A stretch of DNA of 8,774 nt, taken from VBAS01 sp035292525. GTDB taxonomy: Bacteria; Bacteroidota; Bacteroidia; Chitinophagales; Chitinophagaceae. Where the stretch lies: contig DATDPZ010000118.1 of NCBI GenBank assembly GCA_035292525.1, positions 1 to 8,774 of the forward strand. Reading direction: 5' to 3'. Position 1 is the first letter of the stretch. Each line of letters opens with the position of its first letter. Below are positions 1 through 5,746 of this stretch, piece after piece. A program made the position numbers and the translations under genes. A model generated the notes under the pieces. It saw nothing but the letters and a program-made list of their open reading frames with translations, searched no databases and was not told the origin of the DNA.

Positions 1-216
1 AAAGGACTGGATGAAAATATGGAAGCAGTGCAGGATAATTTTCTGCTGAGAGGTTTCTTTAATAAAAAGAAAAAAGAAGAAGCAAAAAAACTTGCTGAAT
101 TAAAAAAGCTGGATGAGATAAACAAGCGACTCGAATTAAAAAGAACAGATGATGAGAAAAAGAAAAACAGCAGCCAGCCACCGGTTATAAATAAACCTGA
201 TAGTTCGGGTCATTAA
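1..216 (+). CDS. C-terminus of a probable MCE/MlaD-type lipid-transport substrate-binding protein (5' truncated)
   Basis: The reading frame is open from the first base of the window and ends at TAA 214-216, so only the last 71 residues of a longer protein are visible. The segment LDENMEAVQDNFLLRGFF followed by a lysine-rich charged tail resembles the end of Bacteroidota MlaD/MCE proteins as I remember them. Those proteins are anchored in the inner membrane and present phospholipid to an ABC transporter that maintains the outer membrane. The tail (about residues 25-60 of the visible part) is almost entirely K, E, L, A, D and R, and is probably helical or coiled coil. The MCE domain itself lies outside the window, so the assignment rests on a short terminal motif. 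An internal ATG at 19 is not a credible start, because the frame continues upstream of it. Another membrane-tethered protein with a charged tail is possible. Confidence 0.55.
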   Translation, partial: KGLDENMEAVQDNFLLRGFFNKKKKEEAKKLAELKKLDEINKRLELKRTDDEKKKNSSQPPVINKPDSSGH

Positions 217-273
217 TACTTCGTTCCTGTTTTCACCTACTGGTAATATATAGGAAAAGTATTCTGATATACA

Positions 274-288
274 GGTTATCCCATAACC
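274..288. repeat. Small perfect hairpin GGTTAT-CCC-ATAACC
   Basis: A 6-bp perfect stem (274-279 with 283-288) and a 3-base loop lie 58 bases after the MCE-like stop codon. On the plus strand it is followed by A residues (289-295) rather than T residues, so it is not a classical intrinsic terminator for the upstream gene. It may stabilise the 3' end of that transcript or be chance. It is the first of a run of inverted repeats between 217 and 440. Confidence 0.35.
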
Positions 289-310
289 AAAAAAATGAAA
301 TTTCAAACCC

Positions 311-348
311 TGGAATATTCATTCCACCTGTGAATTATATAATTTTTT
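311..348 (+). terminator. Possible weak terminator: TGGAAT/ATTCCA hairpin, AT palindrome and T-run
   Basis: TGGAAT (311-316) pairs perfectly with ATTCCA (321-326) across a 4-base loop. The 12-base palindrome AATTATATAATT (333-344) follows and runs into a stretch of T (343-348). Either element could end the transcript of the MCE-like gene. The first hairpin is 16 bases from the T-run and the second is pure A+T, so neither fits the standard rule well. The location, about 100-130 bases after a stop codon and before a new gene group, is what makes termination plausible. Confidence 0.25.
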
Positions 349-361
349 CATTTAGATCTAT

Positions 362-384
362 AACTATAATTCAATTCTATAGTT
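362..384. repeat. Inverted repeat AACTATA-N9-TATAGTT
   Basis: AACTATA (362-368) is the exact reverse complement of TATAGTT (378-384), separated by nine bases. It could be a protein-binding dyad or an RNA hairpin. Its right arm shares three bases (382-384, GTT) with the left arm of the larger inverted repeat at 382-438. As RNA, the two structures would therefore compete at their junction. Confidence 0.4.
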
Positions 385-438
385 TCATATTTGTGTAAGG
401 AAAGCTCTTTTACAAATTAAAATAATCAAATATGAAAC
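382..438 (+). promoter_or_regulatory. Perfect 12-bp inverted repeat enclosing the leader and start codon of the micropeptide gene
   Basis: GTTTCATATTTG (382-393) is exactly complementary to CAAATATGAAAC (427-438), with 33 bases between the arms. The loop can form a further short stem, TGTAA (394-398) with TTACA (410-414). The 3' arm contains the ATG (432-434) of the 32-residue ORF, so in a transcript starting upstream of 382 the start codon would be base-paired. The sequence directly shows the exact complementarity and its overlap with the start codon. Translational control is inference. A DNA-level role, as two widely spaced half-sites for a regulator, is the main alternative. Confidence 0.45.
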
Positions 439-530
439 ATATAATATATGCAGGTTATGTAACGGCCTTTGTCATCTTAACTTCCATGCTGATTGCCGGA
501 TTTATTCTTCTTTTCAACTACCTGAGTTAA
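432..530 (+). CDS. Putative 32-residue single-pass membrane micropeptide
   Basis: The ORF runs from ATG 432 to TAA 528-530 and encodes MKHIIYAGYV, a hydrophobic stretch over about residues 7-29, and the end NYLS. It has the form expected of a short inner-membrane peptide: a Lys/His-bearing N-terminus, one membrane span with small and branched residues, and a polar end. I do not recognise a family. It ends 22 bases before the probable ferritin start, so the two may share a transcript. No good ribosome binding site is visible; GGAAAG at 399-404 is too far away. The start codon lies inside the arm of the 12-bp inverted repeat at 382-438. It could be a small stress or regulatory membrane peptide, a toxin-like peptide, or a chance ORF. 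The coherent hydrophobic pattern is the only coding evidence. Confidence 0.45.
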   Translation: MKHIIYAGYVTAFVILTSMLIAGFILLFNYLS

Positions 531-552
531 TCAATAAATGATAACCTGAAAA

Positions 553-1110
553 ATACCGAAGAATACAAACAGACTTTCAAAAACACTTGCAGCAACCCTG
601 AATGCACAACTTACTAAAGAAGCACATGCTTCTCAGATTTATTTATCTTATGCTGCATGGGCCGATAGCCAGGGCTTCACCGGTGTTGCAGATTTTCTTT
701 TCCGGCATGCACAGGAAGAACGTAACCACATGATGAAGATTTGCGGCTATATTCTGCAAAGAGGATCGAAAGTACAGATAACGGCTATCCCTGCCCCCCC
801 GGCCCCACCGGTAAGCATTAACAATTGTTTTGAAAAAATATTTGCACATGAAGTGGATAACACAAAAACAATCTACCAGCTGGCAAAAATGAGTTTGAAA
901 GAAGAAGATTGGGCTACCTGGAATTTTATACAATGGTTTGTAAAAGAACAGATCGAAGAAGAAAAGATCGTGATGAATTTATTAAATAAATTAAAACTGG
1001 CTGGCGGCGAAAAAATAAGTAACGATGCCATGTACACATTAGACCGGGACCTGGAAAAAACACCTGATGAAGCGAGATCAGCAGAGGATATAACGGCTGA
1101 TCAACCGTAA
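553..1110 (+). CDS. ftnA: Ferritin (iron-storage ferroxidase), start codon unclear
   Basis: Ferritins form 24-subunit cytoplasmic shells that oxidise Fe(II) and store it as ferric mineral. The protein core is unmistakable: TKEAHASQIYLSYAAWAD (helix A), HAQEERNHMM (helix B), HEVDNT (helix C) and FVKEQIEEE (helix D). These supply the ferroxidase ligands that match E. coli FtnA Glu17, Glu50/His53, Glu94, Gln127 and Glu130. The end, DEARSAEDITADQP, is a typical acidic tail. The start is the oddity. The frame reads KIPKNTNRLSKTLAATLNAQ before helix A, as family members do, but has no ATG, GTG or TTG there. ATG 538 is in frame but is followed by TGA at 547. I place the start at ATA 553 (185 residues) as the best guess; CTG 598 is the alternative. 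ATG 730 would delete helix A and half of the metal site, so it is unlikely to be right. A real start-codon loss or a sequencing error would also explain this. Confidence 0.88.
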   Translation: MPKNTNRLSKTLAATLNAQLTKEAHASQIYLSYAAWADSQGFTGVADFLFRHAQEERNHMMKICGYILQRGSKVQITAIPAPPAPPVSINNCFEKIFAHEVDNTKTIYQLAKMSLKEEDWATWNFIQWFVKEQIEEEKIVMNLLNKLKLAGGEKISNDAMYTLDRDLEKTPDEARSAEDITADQP

Positions 1111-1161
1111 TGAAAATTGCAGATGAATAAATTAAATACTTAATTATAAAATATTTACCAC

Positions 1162-2016
1162 ATGCGAAAAACAGGAAACAATCTTAGTATGACGATCAAT
1201 AATCTTGCCGTCAGCTACAATGACCATGGACCCGAAGATGCTCCGGCTGTTATTTTTATTCATGGATTTCCATTTAATAAATCATCCTGGGACAGGCAGG
1301 TGGAAATATTAAAAGATGATTTCCGGGTGATCGCTTACGATGTTCGCGGACATGGAAACTCTGATCCCGGAATCGGTGAATTCTTCATTGAACTTTTTGT
1401 GAATGACCTGTTCCGGATGATGGATAAACTAAATATAGAAAGAGCAACCCTGTGCGGTTTATCCATGGGTGGATACATTGCATTATCAGCCATTGTAAAA
1501 CATCCGCAACGTGTGGAAGCCCTGTTGTTAAGCGATACCCAATGCACGGCTGATACTGCAGAAGGAAAAGAAAAGCGGATGATGACAATTGAAAATATTA
1601 AGAAAACCGGGGTGGAAAATTTCGCCGATGCAAGTATTAAAAACCTTTTCGCATCAGCATCTTTCTCTGAAAAAATCAAGGAAATAGACGAAGTCAGGGA
1701 GATGATCCTGAATACATCCAAACAAACACTTTTCAGTACACTGGTTGCATTGGCAGACCGTAAAGAAACCTGCAGCCGTTTACATGAAATAAATTGCCCG
1801 GTACTGATCATGGTGGGGAAAGAAGATAAAATAACCCCCTTAGCCGCTGCAAAGTTTATGCATGAAAAAATTCAGGACTCAACCCTGAGGATGATAGCCC
1901 ATGCAGGTCATGTAGCCAATATAGAGAACCCGGATTCTTTCAATTACCAGCTTACGAAATTCATGGATCTGGTTGGTAAAAAAAGATTTTGCCTCAGTGA
2001 TACGGATGGCAATTGA
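1162..2016 (+). CDS. Alpha/beta-hydrolase fold esterase/lactonase-like enzyme
   Basis: This 284-residue soluble protein has the complete alpha/beta-hydrolase signature. HGFPFNKSSW (34-43) forms the oxyanion-hole region, YDVRGHGNSD (59-68) follows, and GLSMGG (99-104) carries the nucleophile Ser101. VGKEDKITP (218-226) supplies Asp222 and HAGHVANIENP (247-257) supplies His250. A cap domain lies at about 125-195. The overall pattern resembles 3-oxoadipate enol-lactonase (PcaD) and related esterases, but no other gene of that pathway is nearby, so the substrate is unknown. Met10 (ATG 1189) begins the stretch that matches usual family starts, MTINNLAVSYND; the first nine residues may therefore be an over-extension. 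No signal peptide is seen. The gene follows ferritin by 51 bases and may be cotranscribed with it. Confidence 0.9.
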   Translation: MRKTGNNLSMTINNLAVSYNDHGPEDAPAVIFIHGFPFNKSSWDRQVEILKDDFRVIAYDVRGHGNSDPGIGEFFIELFVNDLFRMMDKLNIERATLCGLSMGGYIALSAIVKHPQRVEALLLSDTQCTADTAEGKEKRMMTIENIKKTGVENFADASIKNLFASASFSEKIKEIDEVREMILNTSKQTLFSTLVALADRKETCSRLHEINCPVLIMVGKEDKITPLAAAKFMHEKIQDSTLRMIAHAGHVANIENPDSFNYQLTKFMDLVGKKRFCLSDTDGN

Positions 2017-2134
2017 CATATTACTGTTTTGTTTGCAATGATTAAAGTCTATCTTGCCATCAAATTAAAGAAAGAATATTCTCTTATTCCTGTGGCGGAA
2101 TGAATTAAAAGTGATGGCAACTAAAAAATAAACC

Positions 2135-2356
2135 ATGCTTTCAAAAACGAGCGGGATTTTCTTTATTGTTATTGGAATCCTTTTGATTGCCTATACCGGG
2201 TTCAACTATGTAACCACTGAAAAAGTAGTTGACCTGGGGCCCCTGCAAATCTCACAGGAAAAAAATCATCCGGTACAATGGTCGCCGGTCATTGGCGTTC
2301 TGCTCCTTGCAGGTGGAATTATTATCTTCATTGTTTCAAAAAAAAACCGGACCTGA
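2135..2356 (+). CDS. Small two-helix membrane protein (DUF3185-like)
   Basis: This 73-residue protein has two hydrophobic spans, at about residues 7-22 and 51-67. They flank a short polar segment containing VVDLGPLQISQEKNHPV. The C-terminus, KKNRT, is basic, which suggests both ends are cytoplasmic and the loop faces the periplasm. The arrangement of a short span, a KVVDLGP-type loop and a second glycine-rich span resembles widespread small membrane proteins of unknown role, of the DUF3185 type. I cannot confirm the family without a profile search. It starts 118 bases after the hydrolase and ends 105 bases before the AraC gene, so it may be a single-gene unit. The ATG is preceded by an A-rich leader, as is normal for this group of bacteria. 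No function is proposed. Confidence 0.75.
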   Translation: MLSKTSGIFFIVIGILLIAYTGFNYVTTEKVVDLGPLQISQEKNHPVQWSPVIGVLLLAGGIIIFIVSKKNRT

Positions 2357-2427
2357 TTATTAAAAGCCGTGAATTGTGTAACAAAAAAAGGGTATTCTAT
2401 AATGCTTCTCCACGCATAATCATGCAA

Positions 2428-2447
2428 TTTTAACAGTCCTGTTAAAA
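2428..2447. promoter_or_regulatory. 20-bp dyad (candidate operator) before the AraC-family gene
   Basis: TTTTAACAG and CTGTTAAAA are exact reverse complements separated by two bases (TC). The dyad ends 14 bases before the proposed start codon and 3 bases before the AGGAG site. The TTAACA-N4-TGTTAA core has the shape of a binding site for a dimeric helix-turn-helix regulator. As RNA it would be an 8-bp hairpin with loop GTCC directly upstream of the ribosome binding site. It is followed by A residues, so it is not a plus-strand intrinsic terminator. Which regulator binds it is unknown; autoregulation by the downstream operon is one possibility. Confidence 0.5.
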
Positions 2448-2450
2448 AAA

Positions 2451-2455
2451 AGGAG
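2451..2455 (+). promoter_or_regulatory. Shine-Dalgarno AGGAG that places the start at CTG 2462
   Basis: AGGAG lies six bases before CTG 2462, an ideal spacing, but 27 bases before the first in-frame ATG (2483). Strong Shine-Dalgarno sites are uncommon in Bacteroidota, so this one is informative. It supports a CTG start that yields the N-terminus MKIFIKHMVSGRCKMVV, which matches how relatives of this regulator usually begin. Confidence 0.55.
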
Positions 2456-2461
2456 ACTTAT

Positions 2462-3103
2462 CTGAAAATTTTCATAAAACACATGGTGAGCGGCCGTTGC
2501 AAAATGGTCGTGAAAGAAGAGTTGAAAAAACTTGGTCTGCATTTTATTGTAGTGGACTTAGGCGAAGTGGAAATCATGGAAAATATTACAACAGATCAGC
2601 GGGACCAAATTAAAATTGCTTTGAAAAGCTCGGGACTTGAATTAATAGACGACAAACGGGCTATCCTGATCGAAAAGATTAAAAATATTATTGTAGAAAT
2701 GGTTCATTATTCTGATGAAATGATCAAAACAAACTTTTCAGATTTTTTAAGTGAAAAGCTTAATCATAACTATACTTACCTGGCCAATTTATTTTCTGAA
2801 GTACAGGGTACTACCATTGAACATTTTATCATTGCCCATAAAATTGAACGGATAAAAGAACTGATCATCTACGACGAACTGAATATTACTGAAATTGCCT
2901 GGAAGATGAATTACAGCAGTGTGGCTCATTTATCCAACCAGTTTAAAAAAGCAACCGGGCTCTCCCCTTCTCATTTTAAAAAACTGAAAGAAAAACGAAG
3001 AAAACCTATTGAAGAAATAGGAAATTTTCCGGAAACAGCCCAGGAATTGCAAAAAACAACCCGTACTGATAAAGAAATATTTACACTGATAAAAGAAACT
3101 TAA
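2462..3103 (+). CDS. AraC-type HTH regulator with a small ferredoxin/HMA-like N-terminal domain
   Basis: The C-terminal part (about residues 97-178 with the CTG start) is an AraC/XylS double helix-turn-helix. The first helix pair is in YTYLANLFSEVQGTTIEHF, and the second is in ITEIAWKMNYSSVAHLSNQF followed by KKATGLSPSHFK. The N-terminal 70 or so residues (KIFIKHMVSGRCKMVVKEEL onward) are not a cupin sugar sensor. They resemble the short ferredoxin-like, HMA-like fold found in many Bacteroidota relatives, here with a single Cys (residue 13) in place of a CxxC metal site. From CTG 2462 the protein is 213 residues; from ATG 2483 it would be 206 and would lose the first beta strand. The gene is 10 bases from the hybrid kinase gene, so it probably acts with or under it, although it has no receiver domain. 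A basic, poorly conserved tail follows the HTH. The ligand and target genes are unknown. Confidence 0.85.
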   Translation: MKIFIKHMVSGRCKMVVKEELKKLGLHFIVVDLGEVEIMENITTDQRDQIKIALKSSGLELIDDKRAILIEKIKNIIVEMVHYSDEMIKTNFSDFLSEKLNHNYTYLANLFSEVQGTTIEHFIIAHKIERIKELIIYDELNITEIAWKMNYSSVAHLSNQFKKATGLSPSHFKKLKEKRRKPIEEIGNFPETAQELQKTTRTDKEIFTLIKET

Positions 3104-3113
3104 TATACCTGTT

Positions 3114-5117
3114 TTGGTAAACACTAAAGTACAGAACTCACAATATGCCAGGAGTTTGATAGAAGCCAGCCTGGATCCGCTGATCACCGTAAGTACCGAA
3201 GGAAAGATCACCGATATGAATGAAGCATTGGAAAACATTACCGGATTGTCCCGTGAAAAACTTACGGGCACTTATTTCTTCGACTATTTTACTGATCCGC
3301 AAAAAGCCCGTGAAGTGTACGAGGATATTTTTGCAAACGGTTCTGTAGCTGATTATCCGCTCACCATCAAAGATGGTAAACTAATTGATGTATTATTTAA
3401 TGGTTCTGTTTATAAAGACGAGCAGGGGAATGTGCTGGGCGCCGTAGTGGTGGCCAGAGATATTACCGAACAAAAAAGGATTGAAAAGGAATTGACAGAG
3501 GCAACCGTATTTGCAGAACTGGCAACCGGGATTGCGGAAGATGCCAAAATCAAGGCGGAAAGCGCCACGAAGGTTGCAGAAAATGCTGTAAAAGCAAAGC
3601 AGTTGTTTTTGTCAAATATGAGTCACGAGATCCGCACACCAATGAATGCCATTATCGGATTTACCAAGGTACTCTTGAAATCTGAGTTAACGATAAAACA
3701 AAAAGAATATTTAACAGCTATAAAACTCAGCGGCGATGCACTGATCGTACTGATCAACGATATCCTGGACCTGGCAAAAGTAGATGCCGGAAAAATGACA
3801 TTTGAACAAACTCCTTTTAAAATGGAAGTGTCAATTTCTGCTATGCTGCACATGTTTGAACCAAAAATCCAGGAAAAGAATTTAAAGTTGATTAAAGAAT
3901 ATGACAAGAGAATCCCCAAGGTGCTGGTTGGTGACCCAGTTCGCCTGCACCAGATTATTCTCAACCTGATAAGTAATGCGGTAAAATTTACATCAAAAGG
4001 AAAAATTACTGTCAGTATCCGTTTACTGAGCGAAGATGAAAAAATTGTCACCCTTGAATTTGTAGTTGCTGATACCGGTATTGGTATCGCTGAAGACAAA
4101 ATGGACAGGATATTTGAGAACTTTCAACAGGCATCCAGCAGAACTTCCAGATTATATGGGGGAACAGGTTTGGGACTTTCCATTGTAAAGCAGTTGGTAG
4201 AACCCCAGGGTGGCAGTATTCAGGTGAAAAGTAAAATTGATGAAGGATCAGTTTTCAGTTTCACCTTAAATTTTCAGAAAACAAACCTGGAAATTGAAAC
4301 GAAAGAAGAAGAAATGGAATTTGACACGGAAGTTAAAAATATCAAAGTACTGGTAGTGGAAGACATTGCCCTCAACCAGTTGCTGATGAAAACACTCCTG
4401 GAAGATTTTGGATTTGAGCAGGATATTGCTGAAAATGGAAAGGTAGCTATCGAAAAACTCCAGTCAACTACTTATGATATTATACTGATGGATCTGCAGA
4501 TGCCCGAACTGAACGGGTTTGAAGCGACAGAATACATTCGAAACAAAATGAAATCTAAAATCCCCATCATCGCTTTAACGGCTGATGTAACTACCGTAGA
4601 TCTGGCAAAATGCAAAGCAGTTGGCATGAATGACTATATTGCAAAACCGGTTGATGAAAGAATATTGTACAGTAAAATAATCAACCTGGCACGGAAACCG
4701 GTTTTAAAAAACCAAATTAAAATTACCGGCCTTGATATAGCCCAGGTTGAAAAATTAAAATGTATTGATCTCGCTTATTTAAACCAGCGTACCAAATCTG
4801 ATCCCAAACTGATGATGGAGATGATTTCACTTTACCTGGAACAAACACCTCCTTTAATCAACCTGATGAAACAAAGCTTCGGGGAAAAAGACTGGATTTC
4901 ACTGAATACAGCTGTGCATAAAATGATTCCTTCATTTTCAATCATGGGGATGAGTACAGATTTTGTTAACATGGCCAAAAATGTTCAGAACTATGCAAGT
5001 ACGCAACAACATGAAGATGGCATTCACGACATGATTTTACAACTTGAAAATATCTGCACCCAGGCCTGTAAAGAACTGGAGATAGAATTAACCTCAATTA
5101 AAAAAAACACCTTATGA
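3114..5117 (+). CDS. Cytosolic PAS hybrid sensor histidine kinase with REC and HPt domains
   Basis: This 667-residue hybrid kinase has no membrane span, so it should sense a cytoplasmic signal. Its order is: PAS domain (about 10-120, ending ARDITEQKR); an alanine-rich coiled-coil linker (127-162); HisKA with SHEIRTPMNA (His171); HATPase_c with an N-box near Asn288, DTGIGI (320-325) and GGTGLGLSI (349-357); REC (about 409-527) with Glu416/Asp417, phospho-acceptor Asp460, Thr489 and Lys511; and a C-terminal HPt-like domain (about 550-660) with probable His602 in AVHKMIPSF. Phosphate would pass from His171 to Asp460 to His602. The start at TTG 3114 is the only conventional codon before the PAS domain and lies 10 bases after the AraC gene. 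The end overlaps the next gene by ATGA, which indicates coupled translation. The PAS ligand is not evident. All catalytic residues needed for activity are present. Confidence 0.93.
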   Translation: MVNTKVQNSQYARSLIEASLDPLITVSTEGKITDMNEALENITGLSREKLTGTYFFDYFTDPQKAREVYEDIFANGSVADYPLTIKDGKLIDVLFNGSVYKDEQGNVLGAVVVARDITEQKRIEKELTEATVFAELATGIAEDAKIKAESATKVAENAVKAKQLFLSNMSHEIRTPMNAIIGFTKVLLKSELTIKQKEYLTAIKLSGDALIVLINDILDLAKVDAGKMTFEQTPFKMEVSISAMLHMFEPKIQEKNLKLIKEYDKRIPKVLVGDPVRLHQIILNLISNAVKFTSKGKITVSIRLLSEDEKIVTLEFVVADTGIGIAEDKMDRIFENFQQASSRTSRLYGGTGLGLSIVKQLVEPQGGSIQVKSKIDEGSVFSFTLNFQKTNLEIETKEEEMEFDTEVKNIKVLVVEDIALNQLLMKTLLEDFGFEQDIAENGKVAIEKLQSTTYDIILMDLQMPELNGFEATEYIRNKMKSKIPIIALTADVTTVDLAKCKAVGMNDYIAKPVDERILYSKIINLARKPVLKNQIKITGLDIAQVEKLKCIDLAYLNQRTKSDPKLMMEMISLYLEQTPPLINLMKQSFGEKDWISLNTAVHKMIPSFSIMGMSTDFVNMAKNVQNYASTQQHEDGIHDMILQLENICTQACKELEIELTSIKKNTL

Positions 5118-5548
5118 ATAGCGGCAACAAAATAAAGGTTTTCCTGGTGGATGATGACGCTGTATTTTTAAAATCGCTGGAAATTGAATTTTTTCAGCAA
5201 ACAGATTTTTTGGTGGAAACTTTTGCCACAGGCGAACTTTGCCTGCAGCATTTATCAGATAATCCGGATATCATCATCCTGGATTATCACCTGAATGGTA
5301 TTGACAAACAGGCTATGAACGGTATAGAAACCCTGGATAGAATAAAAGAAATAGACCCGGAAATTCCTGTAGTGATGTTATCCGCGCAGGATAAAATTGA
5401 TGTAGCCATCAGCTGCATGCATCATCGTGCTTTTGATTATGTGGTGAAAAGCGAAACGGCCTTCATGCGGCTTCAAAAAAATATTACTGCGTTTTTTCAC
5501 TATTCAAAGATGGAAAAAGAATTAAACTGGTATATGGCGAGAATTTAG
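5114..5548 (+). CDS. Stand-alone response-regulator receiver protein
   Basis: This 144-residue protein consists of one CheY-like receiver domain. The acidic pocket is Asp13-Asp15 (LVDDDA), the phospho-acceptor is Asp57 (IIILDYHLNG), and the switch residues are Ser90 (MLSAQD) and Lys112 (VVKSE). A short C-terminal helix (about 118-144) follows with no DNA-binding or enzymatic output domain. The loop after Asp57 is longer than in CheY (NGIDKQAMNG). The start ATG overlaps the kinase stop as ATGA, so the two proteins are probably made in a fixed ratio. The likely role is terminal phosphate acceptor for the kinase HPt domain, signalling through protein-protein contact. It could also act as a phosphate sink. 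A 198-base gap follows before the next gene. Confidence 0.9.
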   Translation: MNSGNKIKVFLVDDDAVFLKSLEIEFFQQTDFLVETFATGELCLQHLSDNPDIIILDYHLNGIDKQAMNGIETLDRIKEIDPEIPVVMLSAQDKIDVAISCMHHRAFDYVVKSETAFMRLQKNITAFFHYSKMEKELNWYMARI

Positions 5549-5746
5549 TCAGGCCTGTCGCCTTTCACTCTTCTTCAAAGTTGCCTTTCTGTCGATCAGT
5601 ATGTGAATCCTGTAATTTATTTATGAATTTATGTAATAGTATTCTGTTTAATGTAGTTCATCTTTACAGGCCCCGTATTTAATTCACTAATTCATTAATA
5701 AGATATTTCATTATATAATTTCTTACAACTAAACTAGACAGGAAAA

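Noticed and set aside
787..811. C-rich run near 790-805 as a possible assembly artefact
   Set aside because: It encodes the PAPPAP loop normally seen between ferritin helices B and C, and the frame stays intact across it.
643..933. Minus-strand ORF over ferritin
   Set aside because: It is antisense to a conserved protein and has no recognisable domain or start context.
730..1110. Ferritin starting at ATG 730
   Set aside because: This start removes helix A and the Glu of TKEAHAS, although the frame upstream is clearly ferritin-like back to about position 559.
1130..1145. AATTAA/TTAATT hairpin between ferritin and the hydrolase
   Set aside because: The stem is all A+T and has no T-run after it, so it would be weak and is expected by chance.
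1335..1811. Minus-strand ORFs over the alpha/beta hydrolase
   Set aside because: They are shadows of a gene with an intact catalytic triad on the plus strand; the products are low-complexity and unrecognisable.
2038..2103. 21-codon ORF between the hydrolase and the small membrane protein
   Set aside because: It is short and has no distinctive composition, ribosome site or neighbouring evidence, so it is probably chance.
3623..4099. Minus-strand ORF over the histidine kinase
   Set aside because: It is antisense to conserved HisKA and HATPase motifs and looks like no known protein.
5609..5670. CCTGTAA (5609-5615) and TTACAGG (5664-5670) inverted repeat before GH130
   Set aside because: Seven-base arms 48 bases apart are likely by chance in A+T-rich DNA, and no other feature supports them.
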